Assembly (NCBI GenBank): GCA_003154255.1
Contig: PMCY01000153.1
Location: 4,916-10,042 of the forward strand
DNA: 5,127 nt
Reading direction: 5' to 3'
Origin: Candidatus Aminicenantota bacterium
GTDB taxonomy: Bacteria; Acidobacteriota; Aminicenantia; Aminicenantales; UBA4085
The notes under the pieces were generated by a model. That model ran no database searches and was not told the origin of the DNA. It was given only the letters and a program-made list of their open reading frames with translations. This document shows, one piece after another, positions 1 through 5,127 of this stretch (the stretch's first letter is position 1; every line of letters starts with the position of its first letter). Made by a program: the position numbers and the translations under genes.

Positions 1-189
1 GCCGCCACGTCGCTGGGCCTGGGGACGGTCTGGCTGGGCATCCTCTACCTGATCAAGGACGAGACCTTGCGCCTTCTGGGTGAACCTGGGGGCGAGTTCA
101 TGGCCGTCATCCCCGTCGGGTATCCCGAGGCGGAGGGCACCTCGCCCAAAAAACGCCCCTTGACCGCCGTTGTTAAAACGCTGGAATAA
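1..189 (+). CDS. Nitroreductase-family protein, C-terminal part (5' end outside window)
   Basis: Frame 1 is open from the first base to a TAA at 187-189 and gives 62 residues. They begin AATSLGLGTVWLG and continue with a short helix (IKDETLRLLGEP), then FMAVIPVGYPEAE, and end with KKRPLTAVV near the C-terminus. This order, a glycine-rich LGLGT-x-W-x-G helix, LLG-P-G, the 'V-x-PVGYP' strand and a final K/R-R-P-L-x-x-V-V, is the usual C-terminal third of FMN-dependent nitroreductases. Members are commonly about 170-200 residues, so roughly two thirds of the gene lies upstream. Known members are cytoplasmic flavoproteins, usually dimers, that reduce nitro compounds, quinones or flavins with NAD(P)H; some have other redox roles. 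The substrate cannot be told from this fragment. The next gene starts 78 nt downstream on the same strand, but a promoter-like hexamer and foldable GC-rich sequence lie between them, so an operon with it is uncertain. Confidence 0.85.
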   Translation, partial: AATSLGLGTVWLGILYLIKDETLRLLGEPGGEFMAVIPVGYPEAEGTSPKKRPLTAVVKTLE

Positions 190-207
190 ATCCCCTTGGA
201 CCTGTCA

Positions 208-231
208 CCCGGGAAACGCCCCCGGCCCGGG
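208..231 (+). terminator. GC-rich foldable repeat after the nitroreductase gene, possible weak terminator
   Basis: CCCGGG occurs at 208-213 and again at 226-231. Because the hexamer is self-complementary, the two copies can pair as a 6-bp stem around a 12-nt loop; 209-213 can alternatively pair with CCCGG at 221-225. The element lies 18 nt after the nitroreductase stop codon, where a terminator would be expected. No T-run follows (the next bases are ATTCGTATAT), so it does not meet the usual criteria for an intrinsic terminator. It may simply be GC-rich spacer. Confidence 0.25.
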
Positions 232-238
232 ATTCGTA

Positions 239-244
239 TATAAT
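239..244 (+). promoter_or_regulatory. TATAAT hexamer, possible -10 element for the serine hydrolase gene
   Basis: A perfect TATAAT sits in the 78-nt gap, an AT-rich island in otherwise GC-rich DNA. It would start transcription around 251, giving a very short leader just ahead of the ribosome binding site at 256-261. No good -35 box is present at the normal 16-18 nt spacing; the nearest TTGGAC (196-201) is 37 nt upstream, too far away. There is no extended -10 TG. The call is therefore tentative. Confidence 0.3.
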
Positions 245-255
245 GATGCTTCATC

Positions 256-261
256 AAGGAG
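256..261 (+). promoter_or_regulatory. Ribosome binding site AAGGAG for the serine hydrolase gene
   Basis: AAGGAG lies 6 nt ahead of the ATG at 268. In-frame stop codons TAA (241-243) and TGA (244-246) lie just upstream, with no other start codon between them and this ATG, so the start at 268 is well fixed. Confidence 0.8.
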
Positions 262-267
262 ACTCCC

Positions 268-1962
268 ATGACAAAACCGCGGCGCGTTTTTTGGATTTCC
301 CTGGCCGTCATCCTGGTTTTTTCCGCGGGAAGAGCGGCCTGGGGCTCAATCCGCGGCGCACGAAACGACGATCCGTCGGCCGCGAAAATCGATGCCCTGC
401 TGGACAAGACCTATAAAACCGGTGAACCGGGCGCGGCCCTCCTGGTCAAGCAAGCCGGCCGCATCCTGCGCCGCAAGGGCTACGGCACGGCCGACCTCGA
501 GCTCGGGATCCCGGTCGAACCGGACATGTCCTTCCGGCTCGGCTCGATCACCAAGCAGTTTACGGCCGTGGCCATCCTCATGCTCGAGGAGCGGGGCAAG
601 CTGTCGGTCAAGGATCCGATCGAGAAATACCTGCCCGACTTCCCCACGCAGGGCCGGACGGTCACCGTCGAGAACCTCTTGACGCACACTTCGGGGATCG
701 TGGATTACACCTCGCTCGCGGAATGGATGCCGCTCTGGCGCAAAGACATGAGTGTCGTCGAGATCATCGGCCTGTTCAAGGACAAGCCGTTCGATTTCGC
801 TCCGGGCGAACATTGGAAATACAGCAATTCCGGTTATATCCTCCTGGGCGCGATCATTGAGAAGGCCTCGGGCGAAACATACCCGGACTTCATTCAGAAA
901 AACATTTTCGACCCGTTGGGGATGACGCATTCCTACTATGGAAGCGCCTCGCGCGTCCTGCCCCGGCGCATTCCCGGATACGGCCGCGATCGGAACGGGT
1001 TTACCAACGCCGCCTATATCAGCATGACCCAGCCCTTCGCGGCCGGATCGCTGCTCTCCTCGGTCGACGACCTGGCCCTCTGGAACGAAGCGCTCCTGTC
1101 GAACGCGCTGATCAAGAAGGAATCGCGCGAGCGGGCCTGGACTCCGTTCAAGCTCAACGACGGCACGAACACGGGCTACGGCTACGGCTGGTCGATCTCG
1201 GAGTATGAAGGCCACCGGCTGGTCGAGCACGGCGGCGGGATCATGGGCTTCAGCACGTACGGGATGCTTTTCCCCGACGACCGGGTGCTCATCGTCCTGC
1301 TCACCAACAGCGCCATCGAAGACCGCGCACCCGCGCCTTTCGCCGAGAAGATCGCCGACCTCGTCCTGGACGTCAGGCGCAAGGAATTGAAGGCTGTGAC
1401 GCTGGAAGAAAAGGACCTTTCTCCGCTCCTGGGGGTCTACGCCGACTGGGACAAGACCAAAATCTCGATTTCGCGGGAAGGGACGAAGATATTCGCCCAG
1501 GCCTCCGGCGGCTCGAAGCGCGAGATCGTGGCCCTCTCGCCGCTCGAATTCGCTTTCACGGACCGGCCGACCCGCTTGGCCTTTGAGAAAAACGCGCTGG
1601 GTGAAATCGTCGGCGTGACGATGCGCGGACGTTCGGGAATACCCGACAAATTCGTCCGCACGGCCAAACCCCTGCCCGGCGAACGCAAGACCGCCTCGGT
1701 GGACCCCAAGATCTATGACCGCTACGCCGGCGAATACACGTTCACGCCCGACTTCATTTTCATCGTGACCGTTGAAAACGGCAGGCTCATGGCCCAGGCC
1801 ACGGGCCAGCCGAAGGTCCAGCTCTTCCCGGAATCGAAGACCGCCTATTTCCTCAAGGTCGTCGACGCCCAGGTCGAATTCCAGGTTGACGCGGCCGGAA
1901 AAGCGACCGGGCTGGTGCTCACCCAGGGCGGGCAGAAAATCCCGGCCCAAAAAACGAAATAA
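268..1962 (+). CDS. Exported serine beta-lactamase-family hydrolase (PF00144 type) with duplicated C-terminal tail domain
   Basis: The gene encodes 564 residues. Residues 1-26 look like a signal peptide: basic MTKPRR, a hydrophobic stretch FWISLAVILVFSA, and possible cleavage after AWG. The catalytic domain, about residues 40-370, carries the penicillin-binding fold motifs in order: SITK at 93-96 (nucleophile Ser93, Lys96), LLTHTSG at 137-143, YSN at 185-187 and HGG at 321-323. The HGG in place of KTG is common in the esterase, D-aminopeptidase and 'serine hydrolase' members of PF00144, so a peptidase or esterase acting outside the cytoplasm is more likely than an antibiotic-resistance enzyme; this is inference. 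Residues 384-467 and 480-563 look like two copies of one beta-rich tail module (LLGVYAD... and YAGEYTF...), resembling the lipocalin-like/DUF3471-type tails of this family. The protein has no cysteine, so it is neither a lipoprotein nor disulfide-bonded. A 46-nt gap containing a hairpin separates it from the propeller gene downstream. Confidence 0.93.
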   Translation: MTKPRRVFWISLAVILVFSAGRAAWGSIRGARNDDPSAAKIDALLDKTYKTGEPGAALLVKQAGRILRRKGYGTADLELGIPVEPDMSFRLGSITKQFTAVAILMLEERGKLSVKDPIEKYLPDFPTQGRTVTVENLLTHTSGIVDYTSLAEWMPLWRKDMSVVEIIGLFKDKPFDFAPGEHWKYSNSGYILLGAIIEKASGETYPDFIQKNIFDPLGMTHSYYGSASRVLPRRIPGYGRDRNGFTNAAYISMTQPFAAGSLLSSVDDLALWNEALLSNALIKKESRERAWTPFKLNDGTNTGYGYGWSISEYEGHRLVEHGGGIMGFSTYGMLFPDDRVLIVLLTNSAIEDRAPAPFAEKIADLVLDVRRKELKAVTLEEKDLSPLLGVYADWDKTKISISREGTKIFAQASGGSKREIVALSPLEFAFTDRPTRLAFEKNALGEIVGVTMRGRSGIPDKFVRTAKPLPGERKTASVDPKIYDRYAGEYTFTPDFIFIVTVENGRLMAQATGQPKVQLFPESKTAYFLKVVDAQVEFQVDAAGKATGLVLTQGGQKIPAQKTK

Positions 1963-1966
1963 ATTC

Positions 1967-1988
1967 CGGGACACAGTATTGTGTCCCG
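1967..1988 (+). repeat. Perfect inverted repeat (9-bp stem, GTAT loop) between the two exported-protein genes
   Basis: The left arm CGGGACACA (1967-1975) is an exact reverse complement of the right arm TGTGTCCCG (1980-1988), with a 4-nt loop GTAT. It begins 4 nt after the hydrolase stop codon. Only three T residues follow (1990-1992) before the AAGGAG at 1994, so a strong intrinsic terminator is unlikely. It could be a weak terminator or attenuator, a 3'-end stabilising hairpin, a protein-binding palindrome, or one copy of a dispersed REP-like element. Its perfect symmetry is clear; its function is not. Confidence 0.85.
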
Positions 1989-1993
1989 CTTTG

Positions 1994-1999
1994 AAGGAG
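1994..1999 (+). promoter_or_regulatory. Ribosome binding site AAGGAG for the propeller gene
   Basis: AAGGAG lies 9 nt ahead of the ATG at 2009 and only 5 nt past the hairpin stem, so it stays unpaired if the stem forms. It supports the ATG over the in-frame TTG codons at 1979 and 1991, which have no suitable upstream site. The signal peptide that begins at 2009 agrees. Confidence 0.8.
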
Positions 2000-2008
2000 A
2001 TTGCTTTC

Positions 2009-5000
2009 ATGAAAAAGTCCGCCGTCATCGCCCTCCTCCTGTTCATTTTCGCGGCGCTTTCCGCCGCGGCGCAAATCCCGCCTAAAAGCAAGCCCGAAGC
2101 GCCGAAGCTCCTTCTGACTTCGGAGCTTCTCTCCGGGCTGGAATTTCGGGCCATCGGGCCGGCCATCATGTCCGGACGCATCAGCGACGTGGCTATTCAC
2201 CCCAAAAATCATGCCGTCTGGTATGTGGCCGCGGGCTCGGGCGGCGTCTGGAAGACGGAGAACGCCGGAACCACCTGGACGCCGATTTTCGACGGCCAGG
2301 CCTCCTATTCCATCGGCTGTCTGGCCATCGATCCCAAAACACCTGAAACCATCTGGGTCGGGACGGGTGAAAACGTCAGCGGGCGCCACGTCGGCTTCGG
2401 CGACGGCGTTTACAAGAGTCTGAACGGCGGCAAGACCTGGACGAATATGGGCCTGGCCAAATCCGAGCACATCGCCCGCATCCTCATCGACCCGCGCGAT
2501 CCGCGCGTCGTCTACGCGGCGGCCGAAGGACCGTTATGGTCCGCGGGCGGCGAGCGGGGGCTGTATAAGAGCGCGGACGGCGGCAAAACCTGGACGCTTT
2601 CACTGGAGATCAGCAAGGACACGGGCGTGACCTCGGTGGATCTCGATCCCGCCGACCCCGACATTCTTTATGCGGCGGCCTACCAGCGCCGCCGCACGGT
2701 CGCCGCGTTCATGGGCGGCGGACCGGAATCGGGAATTTATAAAAGCGCAGATGCGGGGAAAACCTGGCGCAAGCTCAGCGTCGGGCTTCCCGCCGGCGAC
2801 AAGGGCAAGATCGGCCTGGCCGTCTCGCCCATCGACCCGCGGGTTGTCTACGCCACCGTCGAAGCCGGGCCGGAGGAGAAGGGCTTTTACCGCTCGGCCG
2901 ACCGCGGCGAAAGCTTTGAGAAGCGCAGTCCCACCATCAGCGGCGGCACCGGACCGCATTATTACCAGGAGATCTTCGCCGACCCCAACGTCTTCGACCG
3001 CGTCTACCAGATGGACCCGGCCATGATGGTCACGGCCGACGGCGGGCGCACCTGGCGGCCGGTGGGCGAGAAGAACAAGCATGGCGACAACCACGCCATG
3101 GCTTTCCTGCCCGGCGATCCCGACTTCATCCTCAACGGCAGCGACGGCGGGCTTTACGAAACGCGCGACGGGGCCAAAACCTGGCGGTTCTTCGATAATC
3201 TGCCCGTGACCCAGTTCTACAAGCTGGCCCTGGACAACGCCCTGCCTTTCTACAATATCCACGGCGGGGCCCAGGACAACGGCAGCCAGCTCGGGCCGTC
3301 GCGGACGCTGAACGCCAACGGCATCCGCAACGCCGACTGGGTCATCACCTACGGCGCGGACGGATACGCCAGCGCCATAGACCCGGCCGACCCGGATATT
3401 CTGTACGTCGAATGGCAGCAGGGCAATCTACTCCGCTACGATAAAAAAAGCCAGGAAACGGTCGTCGTCAGTCCCACGCCGGCCGCCGGCGAGCCGCCCC
3501 AGCGTTTCAATTGGGACGCCCCGATCCTAATCAGCCCCCATGCCCATACCCGCCTCTATTACGCCTCGCAGTCCGTCTGGCGGAGCGACGACCGGGGCGA
3601 TTCCTGGACGCGGATAAGCCCCGATCTAACGCGCGGCATCTTCCGCCTCGAACAGCCGATCATGGGCAGGACCTGGAGCGTGGATGCGCTCTGGGACCAC
3701 GGGGCCATGTCGAAGTATTCGACGATCACGACCGTCGCCGAATCGCCGCTCGTCGAAGGCTTGCTTTACGCGGGCACCGACGACGGGCTGATCCAGGCCA
3801 GCGAGGACGGCGGCAAGTCCTGGCGGCGGATCGACAAGCTGCCGGGGGCGCCCGATTATTTCTTTGTCAACAAGCTGCGCGCCTCCAAGCACGATAAGGA
3901 CACGGTCTTCGCCGCGGTGGACAACCACAAGACCGGCGATTACAAACCGTATCTCCTGCGCAGCGACGACCGGGGACGGACATGGACGTCGATCGCCGGC
4001 GACCTGCCCGCGCGCACGATCGTCTGGTCGCTGGCCCAGGACGCCGTCAAGAAGGACCTCCTGTTCGCCGGGACGGAATTTGGAATCTATGCCACGCTCG
4101 ACGGCGGACAGCGCTGGCTCAAGCTGAGCGGCGGCGTGCCCACGATCTCCTTCCGCGACATCGAAGTCCAGGAGCGCGAATGCGACCTTGTGGGCGCTTC
4201 GTTCGGACGCGGCTTTTTCGTGCTCGACGATTATGCGGGCTTGCGGAACCTGAGTGAAGCGGAGCTGGCCAAGGACGGACTGCTCCTCCCGGTCAGAAAG
4301 ACGCCCCTCTACATCCCCCTGCGGCCTATCGACTCCACGGGCAAGGCTTGCCTGGGAGATGGATATTATCTGGCGCCCAACCCTCCCTTCGGGGCCGTGT
4401 TTACCTATTACCTCAAGGATTCGTTGAAGAGCGCCGCCGAGGCGAGGCGCGAAGAAGAGAAGAAGCTGGAAAAAAACGGCAAGCCCGTGCTCTTCCCCGG
4501 ATGGGACAGGCTTCGCCTTGAAGAGGCCGCGGATAAGCCGGAGATCGTGCTGACGGTCAAGGATGAAGCCGGGCAGGTCGTCCGGCGCCTGAGTGCTCCG
4601 GGTGGACAAGGGCTCCATCGCGTCGCCTGGGACCTCCGCTACCCGGCCGTCGATCCGGTCGAGCTGGAAACGGCGGGAAACCGCTCGGAGTGGGAAGGCT
4701 TTCCACAAGGTCCGCTCGTCGTGCCCGGAACATATAGCGTCGGCATGGGCAAGCGTGTCGACGGAATCTTGAAGCCGCTGGGCGAGCCGCGGACGTTCCT
4801 GGTCGAATCGCTGGGACTGGCTTCACTGCCCGAGAAGGACCGCGCCGCCCTGCTGGCCTTTCAAAAGAAGGCCGGCGAGCTGCAGCGGGCCATGCTGGGG
4901 TCCGCCGCGGCGGCGGGCGAAGCGGGCAAGAGTCTGCAGGCCATGAAAAAAGCCCTGTCCGACACACCCAAGGCCGATCCCAAGCTGGGCGAGGCGATCG

Positions 5001-5127
5001 CCGCCGCGGAGAAGCGGCTTCAGGACGGCCTGCGCGAGCTCGCCGGCGACCGTACGATCCAGTCGCGCTCCGAGACCGCGCCGCCGTCCCTCATGGACCG
5101 GCTCAGCGCCCAGCTCGGCTCGACCAG
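2009..5127 (+). CDS. Large secreted Asp-box (BNR/sortilin-like) beta-propeller protein, 3' end outside window
   Basis: Frame 2 is open from the ATG to the window end, giving 1039 residues with no stop. Residues 1-21 form a signal peptide (MKKSAVIALLLFIFAALSAAA, cut before Gln22). About 45-740 is beta-propeller with eleven Asp-box motifs of the S/T-x-D/N-x-G-x-x-W/F type, starting at residues 83, 137, 188, 246, 296, 342, 385, 526, 598, 652 and 696. Eleven boxes suggest two propellers, as in GH74-like and VPS10/sortilin-like proteins. The box-free stretch 393-525 holds GGAQDNGS (419-426), a signature I associate with this bacterial family. About 745-840 is a linker region with NPPFGAVFTYYLKD and a charged helix; 845-877 (IVLTVKDEAGQVVRRL ... 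WDLRYP) resembles a FlgD-like Ig segment; 940-1020 is helical and charged. Relatives are usually about 1000-1100 residues and are annotated 'glycosyl hydrolase' or 'VPS10 domain protein' without proven activity, so only a short tail should be missing. A role in binding or cleaving an extracellular polymer is inference. Confidence 0.92.
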   Translation, partial: MKKSAVIALLLFIFAALSAAAQIPPKSKPEAPKLLLTSELLSGLEFRAIGPAIMSGRISDVAIHPKNHAVWYVAAGSGGVWKTENAGTTWTPIFDGQASYSIGCLAIDPKTPETIWVGTGENVSGRHVGFGDGVYKSLNGGKTWTNMGLAKSEHIARILIDPRDPRVVYAAAEGPLWSAGGERGLYKSADGGKTWTLSLEISKDTGVTSVDLDPADPDILYAAAYQRRRTVAAFMGGGPESGIYKSADAGKTWRKLSVGLPAGDKGKIGLAVSPIDPRVVYATVEAGPEEKGFYRSADRGESFEKRSPTISGGTGPHYYQEIFADPNVFDRVYQMDPAMMVTADGGRTWRPVGEKNKHGDNHAMAFLPGDPDFILNGSDGGLYETRDGAKTWRFFDNLPVTQFYKLALDNALPFYNIHGGAQDNGSQLGPSRTLNANGIRNADWVITYGADGYASAIDPADPDILYVEWQQGNLLRYDKKSQETVVVSPTPAAGEPPQRFNWDAPILISPHAHTRLYYASQSVWRSDDRGDSWTRISPDLTRGIFRLEQPIMGRTWSVDALWDHGAMSKYSTITTVAESPLVEGLLYAGTDDGLIQASEDGGKSWRRIDKLPGAPDYFFVNKLRASKHDKDTVFAAVDNHKTGDYKPYLLRSDDRGRTWTSIAGDLPARTIVWSLAQDAVKKDLLFAGTEFGIYATLDGGQRWLKLSGGVPTISFRDIEVQERECDLVGASFGRGFFVLDDYAGLRNLSEAELAKDGLLLPVRKTPLYIPLRPIDSTGKACLGDGYYLAPNPPFGAVFTYYLKDSLKSAAEARREEEKKLEKNGKPVLFPGWDRLRLEEAADKPEIVLTVKDEAGQVVRRLSAPGGQGLHRVAWDLRYPAVDPVELETAGNRSEWEGFPQGPLVVPGTYSVGMGKRVDGILKPLGEPRTFLVESLGLASLPEKDRAALLAFQKKAGELQRAMLGSAAAAGEAGKSLQAMKKALSDTPKADPKLGEAIAAAEKRLQDGLRELAGDRTIQSRSETAPPSLMDRLSAQLGST

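Noticed and set aside
196..201. TTGGAC as the -35 box for TATAAT at 239
   Set aside because: The spacer would be 37 nt, about twice the normal length.
268..1962. Antibiotic-resistance class C beta-lactamase (AmpC-like)
   Set aside because: The third motif is HGG rather than KTG, and the protein has a long duplicated tail; both fit the broader esterase/peptidase branch of PF00144. Resistance cannot be claimed from the fold alone.
346..2181. Reverse-strand open frame of 611 codons as a real gene
   Set aside because: It lies fully opposite the hydrolase gene and the start of the propeller gene, both of which have strong motifs and ribosome binding sites. Its product has the composition of a GC-driven shadow and no recognisable domain.
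2600..3262. Reverse-strand open frame of 220 codons as a real gene
   Set aside because: It is antisense to the Asp-box region, and its Val/Gly/Asp/Arg-rich composition is that of an antisense shadow.
3626..4708. Reverse-strand open frame of 360 codons as a real gene
   Set aside because: It is antisense to well-formed Asp-box repeats and the FlgD-like segment of the propeller gene. Its product shows no domain or signal I recognise.
4557..4967. Reverse-strand open frame of 136 codons as a real gene
   Set aside because: Its product is a Pro/Arg/Ala-rich low-complexity string with no motifs, opposite the propeller gene's C-terminal region.
2009..5127. Sialidase (neuraminidase) because of the Asp-boxes
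   Set aside because: Asp-boxes are structural and occur in many propellers. The arginine triad context of sialidases (for example an early FRIP-type motif) is not visible, and the double-propeller size fits the VPS10/GH74-like class instead.

Overview
The window is a stretch of high-GC bacterial DNA (clearly above 60% G+C by eye) with all three recognisable genes on the + strand and almost no spare sequence. It starts inside one gene and ends inside another. The mix of a serine beta-lactamase-type hydrolase with an added C-terminal tail and a very large secreted Asp-box (BNR) beta-propeller protein is typical of Acidobacteriota and related environmental lineages such as Candidatus Aminicenantes, and also of Gemmatimonadota and Bacteroidota. 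The high GC and ordinary AAGGAG ribosome binding sites argue against Bacteroidota. No taxonomic marker gene is present, so the placement is only an inference.

Layout: (1) 1-189, the last 62 codons of a nitroreductase-family flavoprotein. (2) 190-267, a short gap with GC-rich CCCGGG repeats that can fold, a TATAAT hexamer and a good ribosome binding site. (3) 268-1962, a complete 564-residue exported PF00144-type serine hydrolase with SITK, YSN and HGG active-site motifs and two consecutive C-terminal tail domains that look like copies of one module. (4) 1963-2008, a 46-nt gap almost filled by a perfect 9-bp stem / 4-nt loop inverted repeat followed by an AAGGAG ribosome binding site. (5) 2009 to the window end, a secreted protein of at least 1039 residues with eleven Asp-box motifs, then a FlgD-like Ig segment and a charged helical tail. 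It has no stop codon inside the window. It is the largest gene here and is easily missed because its 3' end is cut off.

The hydrolase and the propeller protein are both predicted to be exported and lie 46 nt apart, so they may be co-transcribed and act in the same extracytoplasmic space, for example on peptides, esters or glycan-linked polymers. No substrate can be read from the sequence. The hairpin between them could terminate, attenuate or protect the transcript, or be one copy of a dispersed palindromic element. The nitroreductase has its own family role and may be unrelated.

I see no tRNA, rRNA, CRISPR array, transposase gene or phage gene. The several long open frames on the opposite strand are best read as GC-driven shadows. 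I found no clear undescribed system. The points most worth checking are the intergenic palindrome, the duplicated tail of the hydrolase, and the fact that the propeller protein belongs to a family often labelled glycosyl hydrolase without showing the glycosidase signature I would expect.
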